Shown here: positions 55,240 to 64,000 of the stretch, piece after piece
Position numbering within the stretch: the first letter of the stretch is position 1
Layout: every line of letters begins with the position of its first letter
Assembly (NCBI RefSeq): GCF_042477335.2
Contig: NC_091251.1
Span: 84,149,501 to 84,213,500 of the forward strand
Length of the DNA stretch: 64,000 nt
Source of the DNA: Ovis canadensis
Taxonomy: Eukaryota; Chordata; Mammalia; Artiodactyla; Bovidae
Reading direction: 5' to 3'
Made by a program: the position numbers and the translations under genes
Notes under the pieces: generated by a model
What the model was told of the DNA's origin: nothing
Seen by the model: only the letters and a program-made list of their open reading frames with translations
Database searches by the model: none

Positions 55240-57130
55240 CTCTCTTGGCATATCAATCACATCTAAAATAATTTAGTGGTAAAAAAAAATTCAGTGGTTG
55301 CTCTACAGTTTACAATATACTTTTATGACTAATCCAAGTCCAACATTATATTGCTTCACCAGCAGTGCAAATACCTTTTACTAGCATTTTCTCAATTCTT
55401 CCCTCCTATCCCTTTTAATATTCCTGTCATTCATTTCATTATCTATAAAACATAATCATCAAATATACTTTTATTATTATTTTTCTGAAGAAACTGCTGT
55501 TTACTAGATCAACTAAGAAAAAGAACATTTAAAAAATTATTTTACCTTGATTTATTCATTCCATAACATTTTTCTGGTTTTTATGCAGATTTGAGTTTCT
55601 AATTTATATGACTTTCCTTCTCTCTGAAAAGCTTCCTTTAACATTTTTCTTAAAGCAGATCTACCAGCAATAAATTTCCTCCATTTTATTTCTCCTTCAC
55701 TTTTGAATGATAATTTCACTGGCAATAGAATTCTAGATTGGTGTTTTGTTTTTTCCTTTCAACAGTTTTAAATATTTCACCCACTCTCTTCTTGCTTGCT
55801 TGGCTCTAAAGAGAAATCCAATGTAATTCTCATCCTTCCTCCTCTAGAAGTAAAGTATTTCCACTGCCCCATGACTTCTTTCAAGATTTTCTGTCTTTGC
55901 CTTTCTGGTTTGAACAAACTTTTTGGTATTTATCCTATGTGGCATTCTCTAAATTTCCTGGACCTGTGGTTTGGTGTCTGTCATTAATTTTGGAAAACTT
56001 TCAGCCATTGTCTCTTTACATATTCTTTTTTTTCTTCTATATCTCTTCCCTTCCCAGGATCTCCATTACAGTTAGGTTACACCTTTTGTAATTGTCCCAC
56101 AAATCTTAGATATTTTGTTCCATCTTTTTCATTGACTTGTTTTTTTGGCATATCTTCAAGTTCATTCATTCTTTTCTCAGCTATGTCCAGTCTACTGATG
56201 AACCCATCAGAAGCATTCTTTATTTCTGTTACATTGCTTTCAATTTCTAGTATTTATTTTTTATTATTCCTTAGAATTTCCATTTCTCTCCTTATTTTAT
56301 TCATCTGTTCTTTCATATAGTCCTTTTTCCATTAGATCCAGGAGAATATTAATCATAGTTATATTAAATTCTTGGTCTGATAATTACAAAATCTTTGCCA
56401 TATCTGAGTTTGTCTTTAATGTTTGGTTTATCTCTTCAGTTATGCTTTTTGGTTGTTAGCAAGTCATAGTTTTGCTGTTGAAAACCCTACATGGAATATC
56501 AGGTAAAAGGAAGTTAGGTAGATAGGCCTTTACTACGAAATTTATAATTGTTTGGCTAGAGATAGGCTATGCTATTTTTTGCTGTAGCTGTGGTGTCTGA
56601 AGCTAAAATTTCCTCTAGTGTCCTTTTTTGTTTCTCTTGTTACTTTTGGATATCCCTAGTAACTCTTTAACTAGGGTCTGAGGCTTGCACTTCTCTTAGC
56701 TGTAATCCTCTGTTATTACCCAAGAGTCCTACTGATGTGGTGATATGGCAAGGTGTGGGAGAAGAGAAACATGCTATAGTCCTGTGATTAGGGATCAGCT
56801 GTTTTGTGAGACTGAGTTGAGCACTTTCCTTCTCTCAAACTGAAGGCTAAAAGGGGCTGGCATTGGGTGTTCCCTGTTCCCTAACACACATTAGGCTCTG
56901 GTAAAATAGTTTCCCCTTGAGGATGGATCTTGTTAAGAAAAACAGAATGCTCTGAAAGTATTTCAAAAGGGTTATTTTTCCTCTAGCCATGCAAAAAGCA
57001 AGATATTTTCCTCTGATCTTCACACTGATAATCTCTTAGGCTCTTGGAGTTGAAATTCAAGAAAGTTATGGGGCCCCTCAAAGGCTGAGCCTCCTTTGCA
57101 GTTTTTAACTCTCAAGCAGGTCCACTAGAG
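55240..57130 (-). mobile_element. Old L1-related sequence, reverse (tentative)
   Basis: 'ggttgctctacagtttacaa', 'aagcagatctaccagcaata', 'tttctccttcacttttgaat', 'actttcagccattgtctctt', 'catatcttcaagttcattca', 'attcttggtctgataattac' fit the reverse complement of old L1 (L1M or HAL1-like). Very diverged, limits uncertain. Confidence 0.5.
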
Positions 57131-58687
57131 CCTCCAGCAGTTCCTCACTTGCCGTTTAAAATGCTCCTACTGATATTGGTTGACTCCAGCTGTGATGTTG
57201 ACCTCAACTTCTGGCTTTTGTTCCTGGTAAACTGTGATCCTCTGGTAAGCTGTGACTCTCTATAACTGTCTGTCTGTCTCTCCCACTTTCAGGGCAGCAG
57301 TATGCCTTGTGGCCTCATTTCCCTGGTGGATGTAAGAAGAGTTGTTGGTTTTCAGTTTGTTAAGCTTTTTTTTCTTACTGTGAGGATGGATGCTTCCAAG
57401 CTCCTTACATGTTGGACTAGAAACTGAAAATCCTTTGACATTCCTTTGTAAATTTATGCTTAAAATACCTATCATAATTGAAAAGTGCTAGTGTCAAAAT
57501 CTCAGTGTATTCTTATTCTCCAAAAATTCAGACAAATATACATATTTATTTTCTGTTTTGATCCTTGAAAGAAAAGGAGACTTTTAAAATGTCTGTTATC
57601 TGCTAAGCACTTCCTTCCAAATGATATGCTTTTTTGTTGTTCTTAGAATAGATAAAGATGGAGAAGAGGAGAACTAAGAATAATATTAAGAGAGAATCAC
57701 TTACTGACCACTAGGTCTTGTTATATAGTTTGATGCATTCTTAATTATCTGAATTTGATGTGTTTCACTCTTTAAAAGGCTCAACACTCTATGTTACTTA
57801 GTACTAAAATTTCAGGTTTTATCCTGCCTCCTCCTGAGTCACTGTTTAACTTCCTACTATAAATATGGGTTAAGGGTCAATTGCATCATTTTCAAGTAAT
57901 CTTTCAGCCTACTTAGAAAGTTCTGCAAAGTGACTTGGAATGAAATTTGAACACTTACAAAGATTAGAGAGTAAATATGATTGTTTGTTAAGGTTTAGTC
58001 ACATTACAATCATCTAAATGCATTTGTTAGTGGATGTTTATAAAGAGGATAATTTAAAACTTTACCCCATAGGAAATTTTGCTTTTTAGAATTGTTAGTT
58101 AACAAAATTGATTAAATTAGGGCATATTATTTAGCTCCTTTTTGATTATGTGAAAACACAAGCTGAATATTACTGCTTTCCAAGTTCACATGTGTGGGTA
58201 AACACAAATATACATACACACACATAAAATACTGTATTTTATATATTTTTTAAAGGAGAAGTAAACTCTGAGCAAATGTAATGTCTATTCAAAAATATCT
58301 TTGCTGATTGGATTAGCATTCTGCTATAAACTTTAAAAAATGACTTAGATTTGATATTACAAAAGGCTCACTTTTTTGTTGTTGTAATAAACACTATACC
58401 CTTCAGGTATGATCATTGGCCAGAGAGAATTTCTTACCAGTAAAATAAAAAAGAAAATGGTTGAAGATCTCTGCAATCATGCTCATATACAAGTGTGCGA
58501 ACACTGTGAGCAGTTTCACAGTTGAAAGCAATAATATATGTGAATTTACGTTAACATAATAAGCAGTCTTGGATAGTTAAAACTTGCCAACCTTCGGTAG
58601 AAGCCTAAGTAATTACCACTAGCAGTGGCACAAATTTGGAGGTAATAATAATGATAAGAATAATGAAAACACAATCCTGACAATACT
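57131..58687. other. Intergenic stretch, nothing assigned
   Basis: AT-rich sequence with short CA-type repeats at 58203-58223. No gene or repeat family recognised. Confidence 0.45.
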
Positions 58688-58875
58688 AATGGCTAACATT
58701 TATTGATAGTTTACTATGTGCCAGGTATTGTTCTAAGTACTTTACATGTACTGTCTCATTTAATCATGCCCTGATTCTGTGGTTTAGACATAAATGAGTA
58801 AACTGAGGCACAAGTTACATGACTTGTTAGTAAGTATCAGAGCTGGTACTTTAAGCTCACTCTTAACTCTGGAAT
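58688..58875 (-). mobile_element. MIR SINE, reverse
   Basis: 'ggctaacatttattgatagt', 'ttactatgtgccaggtattg', 'ctaagtactttacatgtact', 'gtaaactgaggcacaagtta' and 'agtaagtatcagagctggta' are MIR in reverse, nearly complete. Confidence 0.9.
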
Positions 58876-59979
58876 CAGTAGCATTAACATCAATCTTTAA
58901 TCCTATCTCTATGGATTTGCTGATGAGTTAAAAATAGGTGTTATATAAATTGATTTTTGTCTTATCAGAGTTTAATCTATGTAGACCATTGTTACGTAGA
59001 CCATTGTTTTTACATGACAATATAATTGAAATTTACTGATATCCACATTAATTTATAATCTGAAGCCAGATTGTAGCAATATAACTAACAAGGCAAAGGT
59101 GAGAAGTAAAAATAATCTAGTGTCAAACTGGAGATATGTGTGCAATGCTCCTTTGTTGGACTCAAAACACATTTCTTTTTCATTTCAAAGACTGATAGGC
59201 TTGAAAAGTAGGCTTCAAAAGTCAAGCAGTGATTTAGTCTTATCCAGTAGCTTGCAAGGTCATGTTAGCAAACAGGCAATACTGCTGCCACTGAGTTAAC
59301 TCTGCTCCAGGTCTCCTTAGGTCTTGGTTAAGGGTTTTCCTTCCTTCTTTCCTGTCTACACGGTGATCTCAATTCAAGGTGCTAAGTCTCAAACTAAGGG
59401 TCATCTTCCCTTTTTCTAAATCCATCTAAGATTATTTTCTACTCTTTGAAAAGCAACAAGTATATAACTGTCCACCTAAAGCCATTTTTCCTACTCTCCC
59501 CCCCCCCACTTTGAAATTCAGGTTTCTACTTTTATTAAAGTCACTTACACCTACTTGTATTGCTTAAAATAATTTCAGATTTTAAGAGTTCCTGCTGCCT
59601 TAACTACTTCCCTTGAGAGGCTTACAGCAAGAGGAAATTGTTTATTTTATATTTGCATTCGTATTTACTCAGGAATCAAACTTCATCACAGAGAAACTTA
59701 ATAAAGAGATAAAGAGAGTACCCTAGTGTTACATGGCAAAGGGTGCGGTCGGTGACATGGCCTGGTTGGGTAACCTGGCAAGAAAGACCCCACTGTAACA
59801 CATCTGAGTAGAAGGACCAGGATTTGCTGCCACGACGCAAAAAAGTCTGCTTTTTTGAACTGGGACTTGGCAGAGCGGGCGGCAACCCTGCACAGCACAG
59901 CTGCCGAAAAGGGAGCTGGAGACTTGCTGCACCGGCAGCAGGAAGTGTGATGCAGGCTTGAGACCCAAACACCGAAATC
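58876..59979. other. Upstream flank of HIF1A, no repeat recognised
   Basis: Low in recognisable repeats, with GC content rising from about 59,740. A C run is at 59501-59509. This is the candidate distal promoter region. The minus-strand frames at 59676-60096 overlap one another and look like chance frames in GC-rich DNA. Confidence 0.5.
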
Positions 59980-60103
59980 CCTTCTCAGCAGCGCCTCCCA
60001 AAGCCAGCCACTGCTTTCTCTAGGAGAAGGCGCAGAGTCCCCAGACCCAGTCTGGCCGCACCCCATCTCCTTTCTCTTGCCTCCGCAGCGGCACACAGAC
60101 GAG

Positions 60104-60109
60104 CACGTG
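60104..60109 (+). promoter_or_regulatory. CACGTG E-box containing an ACGTG core
   Basis: Palindromic CACGTG about 255 bases upstream of the inferred start. It is a class-B E-box (MYC/USF type) and includes the RCGTG core used by HIF itself. Motif only; no binding shown. Confidence 0.5.
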
Positions 60110-60154
60110 AGCGCGGCAGCGCGTCCCAGCTGTGCCTCAGCTGACCGCCTCCTG

Positions 60155-60159
60155 ATTGG
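60155..60159 (-). promoter_or_regulatory. Inverted CCAAT box (NF-Y type), distal
   Basis: ATTGG within ctgattggctg, a strong match to the NF-Y consensus on the minus strand, about 205 bases upstream of the inferred start. Confidence 0.6.
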
Positions 60160-60209
60160 CTGAGACAGACGTGGGCTGGGGTGGGGACTGGCCGCCTGCG
60201 TCCCTCGCC

Positions 60210-60214
60210 ATTGG
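60210..60214 (-). promoter_or_regulatory. Inverted CCAAT box (NF-Y type), proximal
   Basis: ATTGG within gccattggctc, 55 bases downstream of the first. Paired CCAAT boxes are common in TATA-less CpG-island promoters. Confidence 0.55.
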
Positions 60215-60337
60215 CTCTCAAGGAACCCGCCTCCCCCTCAGGTGAGGCGGGCTTGCGTGAGCGCGCGCCGGGCTCCGCGGGCGCGCGGTCCCCCTACACT
60301 CCCTCCGCGCGCGCCCCCGCGCGCGCCTCCGCCCTTG

Positions 60338-60345
60338 CCCGCCCC
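60338..60345 (-). promoter_or_regulatory. GC box (Sp1 type)
   Basis: cccgcccc, i.e. ggggcggg on the minus strand, about 16 bases upstream of the inferred transcription start. Confidence 0.55.
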
Positions 60346-60360
60346 CTGCCGCTGCCTCAG

Positions 60361-60665
60361 CTCCTCAGTGCACAGAACCGCCTCGTCTGAGGGGACGCGA
60401 GGATCGCCCTCGCTGCCGCTTTGGCCAGTGCGTCGGCCCGGGCCCTGACAAGCTGCCCCAGGGGAGGCTCTTCCGAGCCAGAGTTGGACCTCTGCGATTG
60501 CCGTCTGCTCTCCCTCCTCTGATCTCACAAGGGGTTTCCCGCCTCGCACCCCCCACCTCTGGACGTGCCTTTTCTCCCCTCCCCGCGTGTGGAGGGAGCC
60601 AGCGCTTAGGCCGGAGCGAGCCTGGGGGCCGCGGGCCGTGAAGGCATCGCGGGCACCGATTCACC
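60361..60665 (+). other. HIF1A: HIF1A exon 1, 5' untranslated region
   Basis: The start is inferred by similarity to the mammalian HIF1A mRNA, whose 5' end resembles 'ctcctcagtgcacag' here (60361-60375). Other recognisable blocks are 'ggggtttcccgcctcgcacc' and 'gcgtgtggagggagccagcg'. The roughly 305-base leader is GC-rich and has no upstream ATG. A match to the kappa-B consensus, ggggtttccc, lies at 60532-60541. The exact start site cannot be read from sequence alone. Confidence 0.8.
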
Positions 60666-60700
60666 ATGGAGGGCGCCGGGGGCGCGAACGACAAGAAAAA
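60666..60700 (+). CDS. HIF1A: HIF1A coding exon 1 (start of hypoxia-inducible factor 1-alpha)
   Basis: HIF-1-alpha is the oxygen-labile bHLH-PAS subunit that pairs with ARNT in the nucleus to drive hypoxia-response genes. Only its first exon's coding part is here: eleven codons, MEGAGGANDKK, plus two bases (aa) of the twelfth (Lys in other mammals), so the following intron is phase 2. This N-terminus is identical to the known mammalian protein. The start context is strong (A at -3, G at +4: caccatgg). The donor gtaagc begins at 60701, and reading through would meet TAA at 60702. The bHLH, PAS, oxygen-dependent degradation and transactivation domains lie in later exons beyond the window. Confidence 0.97.
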
Positions 60701-60916
60701 GTAAGCCCACTCCCCTCCGCCGGCCGCCTTCTCCCCCCGGCGCCCCCGCCCGCCGCCGGGGGCTCGCGGGCCGGCCTCCGCGTTCCGGGGGGCCGCCTTT
60801 TTGTTTCTGCCTCTCCCCCCTCCTCTCTTTCTCCCCCAGCCTCGCCGGCCGGGCTCCCCACTGTCCACGTCGCCATCTTGTAGTGGGGGGTGGGAGACGC
60901 GTCTAAAGTGCTTTCA

Positions 60917-60939
60917 GGGGCCGGGGGCCGGGGGCTGGG
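60917..60939 (+). promoter_or_regulatory. Canonical G-quadruplex motif
   Basis: Pattern G4-CC-G5-CC-G5-CT-G3 on the HIF1A sense strand: four runs of three or more G with 2-base loops, about 215 bases after the splice donor. Short loops predict a very stable quadruplex in DNA and in the nascent transcript. Confidence 0.8.
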
Positions 60940-61831
60940 CCCTGCTCGCCTCCTTTCCCGGCAGCCCGGGCCTCGCATCGCCTTCCCTACCCGCCTCAAA
61001 CCCCCAGCCTGCCGCGTGCCCTGCTCCGGGTGGACTTCCCCCAGCCTGAAAACCCCGGGAAGAGAAATGAGCCGCAGCTTGGTCGCCGCCACTTGCACCC
61101 GAGCTTCCGCTCCTTCCCGCCCCCGTCCTCTCCTGTTCCATTGAAAACTCGGCCCCGGGGCGGCCCTTGCACGCGGGTCCTGGCTTCGGTATGGGTTCGG
61201 GGCCCTGGGTTTCCGACCTAGGAGCTCGCGTGGTTGGTTGGGTGAGATCTTGCTCTGCGGTTGTCCGGCCAGGCGGGTGTCTTTGCCTTTGTGCGTTAGG
61301 GATTTGCCACGATGGCCTGGGATGCTAACTTTTTCGTTTGCACGTGCAGGTTTGGTTTGGTTTGGTTTTAATCGCGTTGAAAAACTTGTCTAGAGCAAGA
61401 CTCGGAGTAACGGGAATTTAGAGAAATAGTAACATTTTAATGAGAACGTCGGAATTGGATACCTGTGTTTCTATCACCTGTCATGAGAGCCCAGATGTTA
61501 TAAGTGAATTATATGCTTCATTCATTCTTGAAAATATCTTAGTGAAAACGTAGCGGGTGGCTAAATTCAGGCAAACACTTTTAATGAGGTTGGGGGGGGC
61601 GTATATGGGTATGTGATCAGAGCAAACGAAATGCAGCACTAAAATGTTACGAAGTTTTTAGATTGACCCCACTGATTTTTCTGAAATTGAGGTATATTAA
61701 AATATACGCAAAGTAAATAAATAACCATCTTGTTAGAACTTAATGCAAGTTTTAAAAACACTTCGAAGTTAGAGTCTTAACTGGTACATTATAGGATTAA
61801 GAATTGTGAGTCCAACCAGTGGAATTAAGTG

Positions 61832-61881
61832 CCCCCCACCCCCGCCCGCCCAACCCCACCACCCCGCCACGTCCCCCCACC
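61832..61881. repeat. C-rich tract (G4 / i-motif potential)
   Basis: Seven runs of three or more C in 50 bases within otherwise AT-rich intron. The minus strand meets the G-quadruplex pattern, and the plus strand could form an i-motif. Confidence 0.8.
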
Positions 61882-62573
61882 TTTTGGTCCACTCTGGTAT
61901 TTTAACCTTTGAGGAAATTATTTTAAGGAATTGAAGATTTATGCTAAGAGTTCTGGTTAGTAGGCTGGCTTTACTGTTAAGTCCTTGCTCTCTTCTGGGA
62001 CAGATTAAGTGCCCTAATCAGTATCAGCAGAAGATAAACTTGTTTATGTTCCTGCGATTTTGTGGATTCTTTTTTGGTCTTTCTCTAATAGAATGATAAG
62101 TTCTCAGTTTGTATACACCAGAGAAAGCGTGTATAAAATTTAAAAAGTGAGTAAACAGATCTAGACCCAATTCCAAGAGTTGCCAGGAATTAATTGCAAT
62201 TAAATTTGTAGAGGTGATTACAAGGCTTTTGATGAAATGATGAGGCTGCTGTGAACCTAAGGCACATCACCTCAGTGTATTGTCAATATTCTGTCCTTAG
62301 TGCTAAAACATATTTAACATTGTACATGAAGTTATGCACCATTCAGTGTCTTTCTGTGTGCCTTATTGTACTTGTATCTCCTTTGCAGTTCATAAGTTGA
62401 GAAGAGCATAAGCTTTAATATAAATGAATTAATTACCTACTGTGCTTCACTCCCAAGTCTAAACCAGTTCTTAATTTTCCTCAGTCCCATTTGTTATTTG
62501 CAAAATATTCTCATTTGAAAATTTAGCATAAACTTGAGTTGGATTTAATGGTTCTTATTACAGAAGTTGTTTT

Positions 62574-62668
62574 AACTGGTAAAATAAGTTAAACACAACA
62601 AATGGTACTCAACAACTAGTATAACTGGTAAATTAAGTTAAACACAACAAATGGTACTCAACAACTTA
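62574..62668 (+). repeat. 49-bp tandem duplication in HIF1A intron 1
   Basis: Copy 1 at 62574-62622 and copy 2 from 62623. Both start aactggtaaa and include acacaacaaatggtactcaa. One substitution (a to t, at the ninth to eleventh base of the unit) is seen over the shared 46 bases, so the duplication is recent. Confidence 0.95.
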
Positions 62669-63187
62669 TAGGTGCTGTTTGTTAAAGAAGTCTTTTTTTA
62701 TCCTTTTCTAACTAATAATTTTAAAACTTTTAAAAAAGAAAACTGGGAGATTGAGGGGCTGAGATTTTTCTCCTTAGAATTTTTCCACTAAATGAGCCTG
62801 TAGGGTGCAGGTGGGGGAGACAAATTTGTCTTTTCTTAAAGGAGGGCTAGGAAACTCAAAAGCTAAAGGATTAGAAGAAATCAGAACAGAAGTTAGGTAT
62901 GGTTATAATAGATTTCACATAGGAAATTTCATGTTGACTGCTTAGTAACAGGGATTGGATTTAATAGCACATTAATGTTGAATTTTAGATTTCAGTGAAA
63001 TGTCAAGAGGTTCATTGTTCTCTTTTAGGTTTCAGGGCAGATTCCTTCAGAGTTTTCAAAACATAGTTGTATCATTAAAGTAAAATCTCTGAGAATGGAT
63101 ATTCCTTAACTTCGGTCATTAAAAATCAAGAACCTCTCATTCACTAGTAAACATTTTTCTTGTTACAGTTTTACTTTGATTTCTTTG

Positions 63188-63400
63188 AAGAGGTTGCCTG
63201 ATGGTTAAGAGCTTAAGATTTGAACCTGACCCCTCTGAGTGCAGCTTTTTACTTGTTAGCTTTGTGAGCCTGGGCAAGTTATTACTTAATGCTTCTGAGC
63301 CTATTTCCTCCTTTTTAAATGATGATAATAATAGCAGCCATCTTAGAGGTTATTGAGAAGATTAAATGAGATAATGCCTAGTGTTTGATTTAGGAGTCTT
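63188..63400 (+). mobile_element. MIR SINE in HIF1A intron 1
   Basis: 'tggttaagagcttaagattt', 'cctgggcaagttattactta', 'ttctgagcctatttcctcct' and 'gagaagattaaatgagataa' follow the MIR consensus in forward orientation. Confidence 0.9.
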
Positions 63401-64000
63401 GGTAACATTATATACTTGAAAGTAGATGTTACTTGTTAAAGTTTTAATTTGAACTTCCACAACACTTAAAAACTTTTTTTTTGTTTGTTTTGCACGTCCT
63501 TCCAAATATTTGTGTTACTTCCTCTTCTCCCTACTTTTCTTGTCTTTATCCCCTAAAAATGAAAAGACTGTCATTGGACCCAGAAGTTTAAAGGGATTCT
63601 TTTTAGTTAAAACAGGACCTGAATTATGTTGGCATCTAGCATCAAGTATTCTTGAGCATCTAATCTAGTGTCTACGATAGGCCCCCTTTTTTCACATTTC
63701 CTTACCCCCTTGTTCCCACCCCAAATAGGCTACTAAAAATTTTCTCTGGACTTCAGAGACTAGAGTCATAATCACATATACTAGTCAGACAGTTCAATTT
63801 AGCAGGGTATGTGCAAGGAACTGCAGTCTTACAAATGGCAATAACCTTTTTTTTTTTGTCTTGATGCCAGTTTGAAGTAGACAGTTTTGTAAATGTTAAT
63901 CTTTCCTAAATATGATGAGTTGATAAAATAAGTGTGGTAAAACATATGAGTCTACATAGTAGAAAAACTGTCCTTTACTTATGAATTTGTCCAGAGGTAA

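Larger units (their letters stand above)
59980..61260 (+). promoter_or_regulatory. HIF1A: CpG island promoter of HIF1A
   Basis: CpG dinucleotides are frequent from about 59,980 to 61,260, densest at 60,240-60,340 (gcgcgcgc runs) and 60,700-60,800, against a CpG-poor background. No TATA box lies near the inferred start. The island covers promoter, exon 1 and the start of intron 1. This fits known HIF1A biology: a constitutively transcribed gene regulated mainly at protein stability. Island limits were judged by eye. Confidence 0.9.
60701..64000 (+). other. HIF1A: HIF1A intron 1 (5' part, continues past the window)
   Basis: Begins with gtaagc. The first 550 bases are CpG-island DNA with a G-quadruplex motif (60917-60939). 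It then turns AT-rich, with a C-rich tract (61832-61881), a 49-bp tandem duplication (62574-62668) and a MIR (63188-63400). No BovB or Bov SINE is seen in this 3.3 kb, in contrast to the intergenic DNA. No second exon is present: no acceptor followed by the expected ATAAGTTCT-type bHLH coding. Confidence 0.9.

Noticed and set aside
52730-57130. Series of hydrophobic + strand frames suggesting membrane proteins
   Set aside because: T-rich reverse-strand L1 sequence gives Phe/Leu/Ser-rich chance frames.
59690-60096. Separate minus-strand gene next to HIF1A
   Set aside because: Three overlapping frames share one region with no start context, splice sites or domains. A non-coding antisense RNA is possible but not shown by sequence.
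60365-60868. 167-codon minus-strand frame over HIF1A exon 1
   Set aside because: CpG-island DNA is poor in stop codons. The frame is Arg/Gly/Pro-rich, overlaps several others and shows no domain.
60661-61098. 145-codon minus-strand frame in intron 1
   Set aside because: Same compositional cause; no recognisable protein.

Overview
The window is nuclear DNA from a ruminant, almost certainly a bovid. It is packed with BovB (RTE-class) LINEs, Bov-tA and Bov-A2 SINEs and CHR-type tRNA-derived SINEs. BovB and the Bov SINEs together mark the ruminant lineage. Cattle, sheep, goat and bison cannot be told apart by eye. No bacterial or viral gene system is present.

Layout. Positions 1 to about 59,700 are gene-poor intergenic DNA made largely of nested retroelements. 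They include nine BovB copies or fragments: two long ones at 34.7-37.7 kb and 42.7-45.9 kb, five medium ones and two 3' fragments. There are about twenty-one Bov-tA/Bov-A insertions, three CHR SINEs, several ruminant L1 3' ends, older L1M bodies (10.4-12.4, 13.5-14.2 and 52.7-57.1 kb), three MaLR (MLT1-type) LTRs, and L2-like and MIR fragments. A full-length processed pseudogene of EEF1G lies at 19.87-21.3 kb. It carries three in-frame TGA codons, a 2-base deletion, a poly-A tail and 13-base target-site duplications.

The one functional gene is at the right end. A CpG island spans about 60.0-61.25 kb. It has a TATA-less promoter with two inverted CCAAT boxes, a CACGTG box and a GC box, followed by exon 1 of HIF1A on the + strand. 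Coding starts at 60,666 with MEGAGGANDKK, and the exon ends at 60,700 before a gtaagc donor. The rest of the window, to 64,000, is HIF1A intron 1. From known mammalian synteny, the intergenic part should lie between PRKCH (off the left edge) and HIF1A; this is inference.

Nearly all open frames in the intergenic part are relics of BovB ORF2 or chance frames through SINEs. The points most worth a second look are near HIF1A: a canonical G-quadruplex motif just inside intron 1, a second C-rich tract with G4 or i-motif potential, a 49-bp tandem duplication in intron 1, and possible antisense transcription from the CpG island. Further off are a two-state hairpin at 18.29 kb and several cleanly resolved nested insertions. 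I found no convincing undescribed system.
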